A stretch of DNA of 64,000 nt from DATIUV01 sp049322755 (lineage in GTDB: Bacteria; Pseudomonadota; Gammaproteobacteria; Burkholderiales; UBA6910), in the NCBI GenBank assembly GCA_049322755.1, contig JBMOQX010000017.1, positions 1-64,000 of the forward strand. The letters run 5' to 3'. How positions within the stretch are numbered: the first letter of the stretch is position 1; the number at the start of each line of letters is the position of its first letter. The position numbers and the translations under genes are program-made. Shown here one piece after another: positions 38,780-50,381 of the stretch. Below the pieces are notes generated by a model. The model did not search any database. It saw only the letters and a program-made list of their open reading frames with translations, and was not told where the DNA came from.

Positions 38780-39316
38780 TTATTTCTTCTTGGTCTCTTT
38801 GATGACCACATGCTCGTCGGCGTAGCGGATGCCCTTGCCCTTGTAGGGCTCCGGCTTCCGGTAGGCGCGAATCTCGGCCGCCACCTGTCCGACCTGCTGC
38901 TTGTCGATGCCCTTGATGACGATTTCGGTCTGGGTTGGCGTCTCCACCTTGATGCCCCTGGGCATTTTGTGGCTCACCGGGTGCGAGAAGCCCACCGTGA
39001 GGTTCAGGGCGTCCCCGGCGGCCTGCGCGCGGTAACCCACCCCCACCAGCGTCAGCTTCCTCTCGAAACCCTTGGAAACGCCGGTCACCATGTTCGCCAC
39101 CAGCGCGCGGGTGGTGCCCGACATGGCGCGCGCCTGCTGGCTTTCATTGGCGGCCTTGACCTGGATCTGGTCCCCTTCCCGCTCAACCGTGACCAGTCCG
39201 GGCAGGAGCCGGCTCGAAAGGGAGCCGAGCGGACCTTTCACGGAAATCTCGCCGGGGGTCAGGGTCACCTCGACGCCCTTCGGCAGCACGACCGGATACT
39301 TGGCTATGCGCGACAT
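38780..39316 (-). CDS. rplF: 50S ribosomal protein L6
   Basis: Protein of the GTPase-factor region of the large subunit, 178 aa. Two repeated domains; signature at the C-terminus RKPEPYKGKGIRYADEHV. Ten bases after rpsH. Confidence 0.98.
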   Translation of the reverse strand: MSRIAKYPVVLPKGVEVTLTPGEISVKGPLGSLSSRLLPGLVTVEREGDQIQVKAANESQQARAMSGTTRALVANMVTGVSKGFERKLTLVGVGYRAQAAGDALNLTVGFSHPVSHKMPRGIKVETPTQTEIVIKGIDKQQVGQVAAEIRAYRKPEPYKGKGIRYADEHVVIKETKKK

Positions 39317-39326
39317 GGCTTCAACC

Positions 39327-39722
39327 TCACGCGACGATGCACAGCACTTCGCCGCCGACGCCGGCGGCCCGTGCCTGGTAATCGGCCATCACGCCGCGGG
39401 ACGTCGAGACGATGGCGATCCCGAGGCCGTTCATGACCTTGGGCATGTCGTTGCGGCCGCGATAGACCCGTAGACCGGGGCGGCTGACGCGCTCGATGGT
39501 CTCGATGACCGGCCGGCCGGCGTAATACTTCAGCGCCAGTTCCAGCATCGGCTTGCCGTCCAGCTCCCGCGCCGCGAAGTCCTCGATGTAGCCCTCGTCC
39601 TTGAGCACCTTGGCGATGGCGACCTTGAGCCTCGAGGACGGCATGACCACGCTCGTCTTCTCCGACGCTTGCGCGTTGCGGATTCGGGTCAGCATGTCGG
39701 CAATTGGATCACTCATGCTCAT
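39327..39722 (-). CDS. rpsH: 30S ribosomal protein S8
   Basis: Primary 16S rRNA-binding protein, 131 aa: SDPIADMLTRIRNAQASEK at the start and SRPGLRVYRGRNDMPKVMNG with GIAIVSTSRGVM near the end. In E. coli S8 is the translational repressor of the spc operon; the site there is near rplE. A 72-base gap with a short GC hairpin separates it from rpsN. Confidence 0.98.
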   Translation of the reverse strand: MSMSDPIADMLTRIRNAQASEKTSVVMPSSRLKVAIAKVLKDEGYIEDFAARELDGKPMLELALKYYAGRPVIETIERVSRPGLRVYRGRNDMPKVMNGLGIAIVSTSRGVMADYQARAAGVGGEVLCIVA

Positions 39723-39794
39723 ACGGTTATCTCCTGCAACCTGCCTGTTTCCGGCGCCCGCGGTCCGCCCTCGGGCGGCCGGCGCGATTCCTTG

Positions 39795-40100
39795 TTACCA
39801 GCTAGCCTTGGTCACGCCCGGGATCTCGCCGCGCATGGCGATTTCGCGCAGCTTGTTGCGGGCCAGACCGAACTTCCGGAACGTGCCGCGTGGTCGGCCA
39901 GTGATCGCGCAGCGGTTGCGCAGCCGGACCGGGGAGGCATTTCGCGGCAGCTTCTGCAGCCGCAAACGCGCTTGGTGACGGTCCTCTTCGCTCGCCTGGA
40001 AGTTGTTGATGATGGCCATGAGTTCCGCGCGCCTGGCCGCGTACTTCGCAACCGACGCCCGACGCTTCTTTTCCCGATTGATGACTGACTTCTTCGCCAT
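39795..40100 (-). CDS. rpsN: 30S ribosomal protein S14, zinc-independent form
   Basis: Small-subunit head protein, 101 aa. Long form of S14: only one Cys in LRNRCAITGRPRGTFRKFGL and no CXXC pairs, so no zinc ribbon. The ATG at 40100 gives the usual MAKKSVINREKKR start; the frame open to 40256 lies inside rplE and is discarded. Seven bases after rplE. Confidence 0.97.
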   Translation of the reverse strand: MAKKSVINREKKRRASVAKYAARRAELMAIINNFQASEEDRHQARLRLQKLPRNASPVRLRNRCAITGRPRGTFRKFGLARNKLREIAMRGEIPGVTKASW

Positions 40101-40107
40101 GCCGCCC

Positions 40108-40647
40108 TCAGCTCCGGAAAGGAAACTTGAACGCCGCCAGCAAGGCCCGGGCCTCGTTGTCGCTCTTGGCGGTCGTCGTGATGGTGATGTTGAGCCCCCG
40201 CAGCGCGTCGACCTTGTCGTACTCGATCTCCGGGAAAATGATCTGCTCCTTGACACCCATGCTGAAGTTGCCGCGCCCGTCGAAACCCCGCGCCGAGATG
40301 CCGCGGAAGTCCCGCACCCGCGGAATGGCGATCGCGATGAGCCGGTCCAGGAACTCGAACATACGCTGGCGGCGCAGGGTCACCATGCAACCGACCGGAT
40401 AGCCCTCGCGCACCTTGAATCCGGCGATCGACTTGCGCGCCTTGGTGATCACGGGCTTCTGCCCGGCGATCTTCTCGAGATCGCCTGCGGCATTCTCCAG
40501 GATCTTCTTGTCTGCGATCGCCTCGCCCACGCCCATGTTGAGCGTGATCTTCTGGATGCGAGGCACCTCCATGCGCGACTTGTACCCGAACTGCTTGGTC
40601 AGCTCGGGAACAACGCTCTCGCGGTAGAAATCTTGCAACCGTGCCAT
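40108..40647 (-). CDS. rplE: 50S ribosomal protein L5
   Basis: 5S rRNA-binding central protuberance protein, 179 aa: KITLNMGVGEAIADKKI, AGFKVREGYPVGCMVTLR, GLNITITTTAKSDNEARALL. Between rplX (nine bases) and rpsN. Confidence 0.98.
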   Translation of the reverse strand: MARLQDFYRESVVPELTKQFGYKSRMEVPRIQKITLNMGVGEAIADKKILENAAGDLEKIAGQKPVITKARKSIAGFKVREGYPVGCMVTLRRQRMFEFLDRLIAIAIPRVRDFRGISARGFDGRGNFSMGVKEQIIFPEIEYDKVDALRGLNITITTTAKSDNEARALLAAFKFPFRS

Positions 40648-40656
40648 GGCCCGCCC

Positions 40657-40974
40657 TTAAACGTCCATCACTTCGCCGTTGGACTTGAAATAGCGCACTT
40701 TGCGCTGGTCCTCGAGAATCTTGATCCCGACCCGGTCCGCCTTCTGCGTAGTCGGATTGAAGATCGCCACGTTGGACACGTGCAACGGCATCTCCTTCTC
40801 CACGATGCCGCCCGTGGTGCCCTTGAGAGGATTCGGACGCTGGTGCTTCTTCACCTTGTTCGCCCCCTCCACCACCAGCCGCTCGTCGTCGACCACCCGC
40901 AGCACCGTTCCCCGGCGCCCTTTGTCGCGGCCGGCGATCACCATCACCTCGTCGCCCTTGCGGATCTTGCGCAT
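40657..40974 (-). CDS. rplX: 50S ribosomal protein L24
   Basis: Assembly-initiating large-subunit protein with a KOW motif, 105 aa: MRKIRKGDEVMVIAGRDKGR, then VEGANKVKKHQRPN. Ten bases after rplN. Confidence 0.98.
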   Translation of the reverse strand: MRKIRKGDEVMVIAGRDKGRRGTVLRVVDDERLVVEGANKVKKHQRPNPLKGTTGGIVEKEMPLHVSNVAIFNPTTQKADRVGIKILEDQRKVRYFKSNGEVMDV

Positions 40975-40984
40975 GACGTTCTCC

Positions 40985-41353
40985 TTACAGCACTTCCGGC
41001 GCCAGCGAGACGATCTTCATGAAGCGCTCGGTCCGCAGCTCGCGGGTTACCGGGCCGAAGATGCGCGTCCCAATCGGCTCGAGCTTGTTGTTCAGCAGCA
41101 CGGCCGCGTTGCCGTCGAACTTGACGAGCGATCCGTCCTGGCGGCGCACGCCCTTGGCCGTGCGAACGACGACGGCGTTGTAGATCTCGCCCTTCTTCAC
41201 CCGGCCGCGCGGCGCCGCTTCCTTGACGCTGACCTTGATCACGTCACCGATGCCGGCATAGCGTCGCTTCGAGCCGCCCAGCACCTTGATGCACTTGAGC
41301 GTGCGGGCGCCGGTGTTGTCGGCGACGTCCAACAACGATTGCATCTGAATCAT
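40985..41353 (-). CDS. rplN: 50S ribosomal protein L14
   Basis: Large-subunit interface protein, 122 aa: MIQMQSLLDVADNTGARTLK start, VVVRTAKGVRRQDGSLVKFD. It heads the spc group; a 142-base gap with a repeated element precedes it (41354-41495), the widest in the S10-alpha run. Confidence 0.98.
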   Translation of the reverse strand: MIQMQSLLDVADNTGARTLKCIKVLGGSKRRYAGIGDVIKVSVKEAAPRGRVKKGEIYNAVVVRTAKGVRRQDGSLVKFDGNAAVLLNNKLEPIGTRIFGPVTRELRTERFMKIVSLAPEVL

Positions 41354-41495
41354 TTGAAATCCTTCTCCAACTTAACCCAACCGGCGGAAGATCCGCTCGG
41401 CCAGCCAGTTTTGGATCCCGTCCGGGCGACGCTGACCCGATTTCGGGCCGCGAAAAACTTTGAATCTTAACCCAAATCAGGGGCCCAAGCAAAGC
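41354..41495 (-). promoter_or_regulatory. Leader between S10 and spc groups with a direct repeat
   Basis: The 142-base gap between rpsQ and rplN carries two copies of TTGGGTTAAG on the minus strand (41371-41380 and 41466-41475 in top coordinates), 95 bases apart start to start. A weak -35/-10 pair can be drawn (TTGCTT, TTAAGA, 16-base spacer) near its upstream end. In E. coli the spc operon has its own promoter at this border. Possible promoter and leader; no terminator seen. Confidence 0.4.
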
Positions 41496-41768
41496 TCAAA
41501 TGGTCTTCGCCTTCTCCAGCAACTGGGCTACCCGCCAGGCCTTGGTCTTGGACAGCGGCCGGCATTCCTCGATCACGACCACATCGCCCAGATGGGCCTC
41601 GTTGTTCTCGTCGTGGGCGTGATACTTTTTCGAGCGCGTGATCACCTTGCCCTGCAGCGGATGCTTCACCCGCCGCTCGACCAGGACCGTCACGGTCTTG
41701 TGCATCTTGTCGCTCACCACCCGGCCCGAGAGGGTGCGGCGGCGCTTTTCCGCGGTTTCCGTCATCAC
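41496..41768 (-). CDS. rpsQ: 30S ribosomal protein S17
   Basis: OB-fold 16S rRNA-binding protein, 90 aa: TLSGRVVSDKMHKTVTVLVE and GDVVVIEECRPLSKTKAWRV. The ATG overlaps the rpmC stop by four bases. Last gene of the S10 group. Confidence 0.98.
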   Translation of the reverse strand: MMTETAEKRRRTLSGRVVSDKMHKTVTVLVERRVKHPLQGKVITRSKKYHAHDENNEAHLGDVVVIEECRPLSKTKAWRVAQLLEKAKTI

Positions 41769-41956
41769 TGTTTGGCCTTCTCGTTCAGCAACGTGCGCAC
41801 GCGGGCGATGTCCCGGCGCACCTTGGTCAGCTGGCTCGTATTGTTGAGCTGCTGGGTGGCGTGCTGCATGCGCAGGCCGAAATGGCCCTTGAGCAGTTCA
41901 TGGAGCTCCTTCTGAAGCTCGTCCACCGACTTGGTTCTCAATTCGCTCGCCTTCAT
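41765..41956 (-). CDS. rpmC: 50S ribosomal protein L29
   Basis: Helical protein at the tunnel exit, 63 aa: MKASELRTKSVDELQKELHE, QLTKVRRDIARVRTLL. Four bases after rplP, overlapping rpsQ by four. Confidence 0.98.
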   Translation of the reverse strand: MKASELRTKSVDELQKELHELLKGHFGLRMQHATQQLNNTSQLTKVRRDIARVRTLLNEKAKQ

Positions 41957-41960
41957 CGCA

Positions 41961-42374
41961 TCACCCCAGTTGCCGGACGATGAACGTGGTCAGCAGGGGC
42001 AGCTTCGCTGCCGCCAGCCGGAACGCCTCACGCGCCACCTGCTCGCTGACGCCGTCCATTTCATAGAGCACCTTGCCGGGCTGAATCTCGGCGACAAAGT
42101 ACTCGACGTTGCCCTTGCCGTTGCCCATCCGGACTTCGGCCGGCTTCTTGGTAATGGGCTTGTCCGGAAAGATCCGGATCCAGATCCGGCCGCCGCGCTT
42201 GATATGGCGCGTCATGGCACGACGCGCCGCCTCGATCTGACGCGCCGTCAGGCGGCCGCGCGTGGTGGCCTTGAGGCCGAACTCACCGAACGACACCTTG
42301 GTGCCGCGGGTCGCGGGGCCGGTATTCCGGCCCTTCTGCATCTTGCGGTACTTGGTTCTAGCTGGCTGCAGCAT
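41961..42374 (-). CDS. rplP: 50S ribosomal protein L16
   Basis: Large-subunit protein near the A-site tRNA, 137 aa: MLQPARTKYRKMQKGRNTG, RGGRIWIRIFPDKPITKKP, GKVLYEMDGVSEQVAREAF. Its start overlaps the end of rpsC by 17 bases, longer than the overlaps elsewhere in the operon. Confidence 0.98.
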   Translation of the reverse strand: MLQPARTKYRKMQKGRNTGPATRGTKVSFGEFGLKATTRGRLTARQIEAARRAMTRHIKRGGRIWIRIFPDKPITKKPAEVRMGNGKGNVEYFVAEIQPGKVLYEMDGVSEQVAREAFRLAAAKLPLLTTFIVRQLG

Positions 42375-43074
42375 TCTTCGCTCCTGGCCGACGGCCGCGC
42401 CGGGCCGGCTCCGCCGGGGCCGGCGCCGCGGCCGGCTGCTCGCCCTTGCCCAACAGTTCGCCCTTGAATACCCAGACCTTGACGCCGATCACGCCATAGG
42501 TGGTCTTGGCTTCCGAAAAACCGTAATCGACGTCCGCCCGCAGGGTATGCAGCGGCACCCGCCCCTCCCGGTACCACTCGGTGCGGGCGATCTCGATGCC
42601 GTTGAGCCGGCCCGCGCTCATGATCTTGATCCCCTGGGCCCCCAGGCGCATCGCGTTGGTGATGGCGCGCTTCATCGCCCGGCGGAACATGATCCGCTTC
42701 TCCAGCTGGGCCGTGATCGAGTCCGCGATCAGCTGGGCGTCCACCTCGGGCTTGCGAATCTCCTCGATGTTGACGTGGACCGGCACACCCAGCAGCTTCT
42801 GCAGCTCGCCGCGCAGCACCTCGATATCCTCGCCCTTCTTGCCGATCACCACGCCGGGGCGGGCGCTGTGGATCGTGATCTTGGCGTTCTTCGCCGGCCG
42901 CTCGATCACCACCTTGCTGACCGCCGCGTGCGCGAGCTTCTTGCGCAGAAAATCGCGCACCTTGGCGTCCTCGTTCAGCATCCCCGGAAACGCCTTCTTG
43001 TTGGCGTACCAGCGCGAGGTCCAGTTGCGGTGTACCGCGAGCCTGAAACCGGTCGGATGAATCTTCTGTCCCAT
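42358..43074 (-). CDS. rpsC: 30S ribosomal protein S3
   Basis: mRNA-entry protein of the small subunit, 238 aa. KH domain (IHSARPGVVIGKKGEDIEVL) and C-terminal domain with AQGIKIMSAGRLNGIEIAR; an Ala/Pro-rich tail of about 30 residues ends in a basic stretch (RRGRRPGAKN). Overlaps rplP by 17 bases; nine bases after rplV. Confidence 0.98.
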   Translation of the reverse strand: MGQKIHPTGFRLAVHRNWTSRWYANKKAFPGMLNEDAKVRDFLRKKLAHAAVSKVVIERPAKNAKITIHSARPGVVIGKKGEDIEVLRGELQKLLGVPVHVNIEEIRKPEVDAQLIADSITAQLEKRIMFRRAMKRAITNAMRLGAQGIKIMSAGRLNGIEIARTEWYREGRVPLHTLRADVDYGFSEAKTTYGVIGVKVWVFKGELLGKGEQPAAAPAPAEPARRGRRPGAKNAAAS

Positions 43075-43083
43075 TCGCTTCCC

Positions 43084-43413
43084 CTAGTCCCCGACCGTGA
43101 TGAAGATGTGGCAGGTCGGCTTCATGATCTTGGCTCCCCGGCCCTTGGCGCGGGCGTGGAAGCGGCGCAGCGTCGGACCCTGCTCAACGCAGACCTGCTT
43201 CACCTTCAGCTCGTCGATGTCGGCGCCCTCATTGTGCTCGGCGTTGGCGATCGCCGACTCCAGCACTTTCTTCACGATACCGGCAGCCTTCTTGCGGCTG
43301 AAGGTCAGAACGTTCAGCGCCCGGTCCACCGGAAGGCCGCGGATCTGGTCGGCGACCAGCCGGCCCTTCTGGGCCGAGAGCCGCACGCCGCGCAAATTTG
43401 CCGTCGTTTGCAT
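43084..43413 (-). CDS. rplV: 50S ribosomal protein L22
   Basis: Tunnel-lining protein, 109 aa: RLSAQKGRLVADQIRGLPVD, NAEHNEGADIDELKV and the beta-hairpin RRFHARAKGRGAKIMKPTCH that reaches the tunnel (macrolide region). Nine-base gaps on both sides. Confidence 0.98.
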   Translation of the reverse strand: MQTTANLRGVRLSAQKGRLVADQIRGLPVDRALNVLTFSRKKAAGIVKKVLESAIANAEHNEGADIDELKVKQVCVEQGPTLRRFHARAKGRGAKIMKPTCHIFITVGD

Positions 43414-43422
43414 GTCGACTCC

Positions 43423-43707
43423 TTATTTCTTGGCGACCGAGGCCTTCTTGTCGGCCGCGTGTCCCTTGAAGGTCCGCGTAAGGGCGAACTCGCCGAGTTT
43501 GTGGCCGACCATGTTTTCGGTGACGAACACCGGAATGTGCTGTTTGCCGTTGTGGATCGCGATCGTGAGGCCCACGAAATCCGGCAACACCGTGGACCGG
43601 CGCGACCATGTCTTGATCGGGCGCTTGTCGTTGGTCGAGCGCGCCTTCTCCACCTTTTCCATCAGATGGAAATCGACGAACGGGCCCTTCTTGACTGAAC
43701 GTGCCAT
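43423..43707 (-). CDS. rpsS: 30S ribosomal protein S19
   Basis: Head protein contacting S13, 94 aa: MARSVKKGPFVDFHLMEKV, TWSRRSTVLPDFVGLTIAIH, GHKLGEFALTRTFKGHAADK. Twelve bases after rplB. Confidence 0.98.
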   Translation of the reverse strand: MARSVKKGPFVDFHLMEKVEKARSTNDKRPIKTWSRRSTVLPDFVGLTIAIHNGKQHIPVFVTENMVGHKLGEFALTRTFKGHAADKKASVAKK

Positions 43708-43719
43708 AACGAAACCTCG

Positions 43720-44550
43720 TCAGCTCTTCCTGTTGCGGCGGCGCACGATCATGTTGCCAGTACGCTTGTTGCGCCGGGTCTTGAATCCCTTGGTGGAGAC
43801 GCCCCACGGGCTCACCGGATGCCGCCCGCCGGACGTGCGGCCCTCGCCGCCGCCATGCGGGTGGTCGATCGGGTTCATCGCCACGCCGCGCACGGTGGGT
43901 CGCACACCGCGCCAGCGCTTCGCGCCCGCCTTGCCGATGGATTCCAGCGAGTGCTCCTCGTTGCCCACTTCGCCGATGGTGGCGCGGCAATTGACGTGCA
44001 CCTTGCGAATCTCGCCGGAGCGCAGCCGCAGCTGGGCGTAGTCCCCTTCCCGCGCCAGCAATTGCACCGAAGCACCCGCCGAGCGCGCCAGCTGCGCCCC
44101 CTTGCCTGGCAGCATCTCCACGCAATGGACCGTCGTGCCGACCGGGATGTTGCGCAGCGGCAGCGCGTTGCCGGGCTTGATCGGGGCCTCCGGTCCGCTC
44201 ATCAGCTGCACGCCGGCCTCGATTCCCTTGGCGGCGATCACGTACCGACGCTCGCCGTCGGCGTAGCAGACCAGGGCAATGTGGGCCGAACGGTTGGGGT
44301 CGTGCTCGATGCGCTCCACCTTGCCCGGAATTCCGTCCTTGTCGCGGCGGAAATCGATGATCCGGTAGTGCTGCTTGTGGCCACCGCCCTGATGACGCGT
44401 GGTGATCCGGCCCTGGTTGTTCCGGCCCGAACCACGCTTCTTCGATTCCGTAAGGCCGTCGTGGGGCCGGCCCTTGTACAGCCCGGGCGTCGCTACCTTC
44501 ACCATCGCGCGACGTCCGGCCGACGTCGGCTTCATCTTGACCAGTGGCAT
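43720..44550 (-). CDS. rplB: 50S ribosomal protein L2
   Basis: 23S rRNA-binding protein needed for subunit joining and peptidyl transfer, 276 aa. Conserved GRNNQGRITTRHQGGGHKQ, and AMNPIDHPHGGGEGRT containing the essential His. Starts one base after the rplW stop. Confidence 0.98.
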   Translation of the reverse strand: MPLVKMKPTSAGRRAMVKVATPGLYKGRPHDGLTESKKRGSGRNNQGRITTRHQGGGHKQHYRIIDFRRDKDGIPGKVERIEHDPNRSAHIALVCYADGERRYVIAAKGIEAGVQLMSGPEAPIKPGNALPLRNIPVGTTVHCVEMLPGKGAQLARSAGASVQLLAREGDYAQLRLRSGEIRKVHVNCRATIGEVGNEEHSLESIGKAGAKRWRGVRPTVRGVAMNPIDHPHGGGEGRTSGGRHPVSPWGVSTKGFKTRRNKRTGNMIVRRRNRKS

Positions 44551-44859
44551 TTACTTGACCTCCGCAGCGAAATTGATTTCCTGGCCGGGCTGCAGGCAGA
44601 CGTAGGCCTTCTTCCAGTTGCGGCGGCGCCCCTCGAAGCGGCCAAAGCGCTTGGCTTTGCCCTTGACGTTGGACACCTGCACCGACTTCACCTGGACTTT
44701 GAACATGAGCTCGACGGCCGCCTTCACCTCCGGCTTGGTGGCATCCTGCGCCACCCGGAAGATCACCTGGTCGTGCTTGTCGGCGACGTACGTGCTCTTC
44801 TCCGAAATCTGCGGAGCGATGAGCACCTTCATCAGCCGCTCAGGGTTGAACGCGCTCAT
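44551..44859 (-). CDS. rplW: 50S ribosomal protein L23
   Basis: Tunnel-exit docking site for trigger factor and SRP, 102 aa: MKVLIAPQISEKSTYVADKH after a short start, ELMFKVQVKSVQVSNVKGK. ATG overlaps the rplD stop by four bases. Confidence 0.98.
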   Translation of the reverse strand: MSAFNPERLMKVLIAPQISEKSTYVADKHDQVIFRVAQDATKPEVKAAVELMFKVQVKSVQVSNVKGKAKRFGRFEGRRRNWKKAYVCLQPGQEINFAAEVK

Positions 44860-45476
44860 GAGAACATCTCCTCGAACTTGGCCACCGCGGCCCGGGTCAG
44901 CATCACGCTCGGAAAGCGCAGGAGGTTGACCGGGTCCGCCTGGTGCGGCTCCAGCACCAGGACGTCGGGGAGGTTGCGCGACGACAGATAAAGGTTGTCA
45001 TCCATCGCGTCGGTGATGATCAGCACCTTCCCCAGGCCCATGGCCTTAAGCTTCTGCGCCAGCAGCTTGGTCTTGGGCGACTCCAGCTTGATCTCCTCGA
45101 CGACCGCCAGCTTTCCTTCGCGGGCCAGCTGGGACAGGATCGACGCCATGCCGGCGCGGTACATCTTCCGGTTGACCTTTTGCGAGAAATTCTCGTCCGG
45201 GGAGTTCGGAAAAATCCGGCCGCCGCCGCGCCAGAGCGGGCTCGAGGTCATGCCGGCGCGGGCACGTCCTGTGCCCTTCTGCCGCCAGGGCTTGCGGGTG
45301 CTGTGCTTGACCGCGCCGCGATCCTTCTGCGCGCGGGTTGCGGCCCGGCCATTGGCGAGAAACGCCGTGACCAGCTGGTGCACCAGCGCCTCGTTGTACT
45401 CCCGGCCGAACAGCTGGTCCGATGCCGCAACGCTGCTCTTGGCCTTCCCGGCTTCATCAATCAGCTTGAGGTCCAT
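44856..45476 (-). CDS. rplD: 50S ribosomal protein L4
   Basis: Tunnel constriction protein, 206 aa from the ATG at 45476 (a GTG one codon earlier is possible). Conserved VKHSTRKPWRQKGTGRARAG loop reaching the tunnel and SPLWRGGGRIFPNSPDENF. ATG shares one base with the rplC stop (TGATG). In E. coli L4 also represses the S10 operon. Confidence 0.98.
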   Translation of the reverse strand: MDLKLIDEAGKAKSSVAASDQLFGREYNEALVHQLVTAFLANGRAATRAQKDRGAVKHSTRKPWRQKGTGRARAGMTSSPLWRGGGRIFPNSPDENFSQKVNRKMYRAGMASILSQLAREGKLAVVEEIKLESPKTKLLAQKLKAMGLGKVLIITDAMDDNLYLSSRNLPDVLVLEPHQADPVNLLRFPSVMLTRAAVAKFEEMFS

Positions 45477-46120
45477 CACGCACCCGCCTTGGCGCTGGGC
45501 CGCACCACGACTTCGCCGCCCTTGGCACCGGGAACCGCACCCTTCACCAGCAGCAGCTGGCGCTGCTCGTCGATGCGGACGATCTCCAGGTTCTGGACCG
45601 TCGACTTGACCGAGCCCAGGTGACCGGCCATCCGCTTGCCCGGGAACACGCGCCCCGGGTCCTGGTTCTGGCCGGTCGAGCCCGGCCGATTGTGGGATAC
45701 CGAGTTGCCGTGGCTCGCGCGGTTGGAACTGAAGTTATGGCGCTTGATGACGCCGGCGAAGCCCTTGCCGATGGAAGTGCCGGTGACGTCGACGTGCTGG
45801 CCGACCTGGAACAGGCCTGTGCCCAGCGCGTCCCCGGGCTTGCGCTCGCCCACCTGTTCCGGGGTGAGCCGGAACTCCTTCACCACCGTCCCGGCTTCGA
45901 CGCCCGCCTTGGCGAAGTGTCCGGCCATCGCCTTCACCACGCGGCTCGGGCGGCGCTTGCCGAACGTCACCTGAACGGCGCAATAGCCGTCGGTTTCCGC
46001 GGACTTGATCTGGGAGATGCGATTGCTGGAGACGTCCAGCACCGTCACCGGGGAGGACGTGCCGTCCTCGGCGAAAATGCGCGTCATGCCGACCTTGCGG
46101 CCCAATAGTCCCAATGCCAT
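45476..46120 (-). CDS. rplC: 50S ribosomal protein L3
   Basis: Assembly-initiator protein of the large subunit, 214 aa: MALGLLGRKVGMTRIFAEDG, GVIKRHNFSSNRASHGNSVS, RPGSTGQNQDPGRVFPGKRM with the glutamine that is methylated in E. coli. A 77-base gap with two hairpins separates it from rpsJ. Confidence 0.98.
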   Translation of the reverse strand: MALGLLGRKVGMTRIFAEDGTSSPVTVLDVSSNRISQIKSAETDGYCAVQVTFGKRRPSRVVKAMAGHFAKAGVEAGTVVKEFRLTPEQVGERKPGDALGTGLFQVGQHVDVTGTSIGKGFAGVIKRHNFSSNRASHGNSVSHNRPGSTGQNQDPGRVFPGKRMAGHLGSVKSTVQNLEIVRIDEQRQLLLVKGAVPGAKGGEVVVRPSAKAGA

Positions 46121-46197
46121 TTTCTACTTTCCCTCAAAGGGGCCGGTTGCGATTGACCGGCCGAACCATTTTGGCGCGGTCCGTGCCGCGCCGTTCC
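46121..46197 (-). promoter_or_regulatory. Two tandem hairpins between rpsJ and rplC
   Basis: The 77-base gap holds two perfect seven-bp stems: 46141-46147 / 46156-46162 (eight-base loop) and 46173-46179 / 46186-46192 (six-base loop). Neither is followed by a full U tract on the minus strand. They may form a translational or attenuation control within the S10 group; function is inferred only. Confidence 0.4.
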
Positions 46198-46506
46198 TCA
46201 CAGCTTGATTTCGACGTCAACCCCCGCCGGCAGATCAAGCTTCATCAGCGCGTCGACGGTCTTGTCGGTGGGATCGATGATGTCCATCAGCCGGAGGTGC
46301 GTCCGGATCTCGAGCTGGTCGCGCGACGTCTTGTTGACGTGGGGCGAGCGCAGCACGTCGAAGCGCTCGATCCGCGTCGGCAGCGGAACCGGCCCGCGCA
46401 CGACCGCGCCGGTGCGTTTCGCCGTCTCGACGATCTCCAGCGCCGACTGATCGATCAGCCGGTAGTCGAATGCCTTGAGTCGTATCCGAATCTTTTGGCT
46501 TTGCAT
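46198..46506 (-). CDS. rpsJ: 30S ribosomal protein S10 / NusE
   Basis: Small-subunit protein and transcription antitermination partner of NusB, 102 aa: KIRIRLKAFDYRLIDQSALEIV, GPVPLPTRIERFDVLRSPHV (quoted in parts by key residues RIRLKAFDYRLID and PLPTR). First of the S10 group, 51 bases after tuf. Confidence 0.98.
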   Translation of the reverse strand: MQSQKIRIRLKAFDYRLIDQSALEIVETAKRTGAVVRGPVPLPTRIERFDVLRSPHVNKTSRDQLEIRTHLRLMDIIDPTDKTVDALMKLDLPAGVDVEIKL

Positions 46507-46557
46507 GCCTGAACCTCAGGGACGACGATATGGAATACGCGCCGTCGATCCAAAACG

Positions 46558-47748
<1,191 letters not shown>

Positions 47749-47767
47749 GATCGGTTCCTTCTGACGA

Positions 47768-49855
<2,088 letters not shown>

Positions 49856-49882
49856 GTCTCGATCTTCCGCCAGTAGACTCTG

Positions 49883-50353
49883 TCAGAACCGGTAGTGGCT
49901 GAAGGCGCGGTTGGCTTCGGCCATGCGGTGCACTTCCTCGCGCTTCTTCACCGCGCCGCCCCGGCCCTCCGCCGCCTCGGCAAGTTCGTTAGCGAGCCGC
50001 TGGCCCATCGACTTCTCCCCGCGCTTGCGGGCCGCCTCGCGGATCCAGCGCATGGCCAGCGCCGTGCGGCGCACCGGGCGCACTTCAACCGGAACCTGGT
50101 AGTTCGCACCGCCGACGCGCCGGCTCTTGACTTCCACCATCGGACGCACGTTGGAGAGCGCCTGGGTGAAAACCTCGAGGGGATCCTTGCCCGATTTCTT
50201 GGCGATCTGGTCGAGCGCGCCGTAGATGATCCGTTCGGCGACCGACTTCTTGCCGCGGGTCATCAGCGCATTGATGAACTTCGCCACTTCCTGGCTCCCG
50301 AACTTCGGATCCGGAAGAATTTCGCGTTTCGCGACTTCCCTGCGTCGAGGCAT
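49883..50353 (-). CDS. rpsG: 30S ribosomal protein S7
   Basis: Primary binder of the 16S 3' domain, 156 aa: MPRRREVAKREILPDPKFGS, LSNVRPMVEVKSRRVGGANY, RTALAMRWIREAARKRGEKSM. In E. coli it represses the str operon. 28 bases after rpsL. Confidence 0.98.
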   Translation of the reverse strand: MPRRREVAKREILPDPKFGSQEVAKFINALMTRGKKSVAERIIYGALDQIAKKSGKDPLEVFTQALSNVRPMVEVKSRRVGGANYQVPVEVRPVRRTALAMRWIREAARKRGEKSMGQRLANELAEAAEGRGGAVKKREEVHRMAEANRAFSHYRF

Positions 50354-50381
50354 CGTTAACCCTCAATCCCTGTCCGACTCG

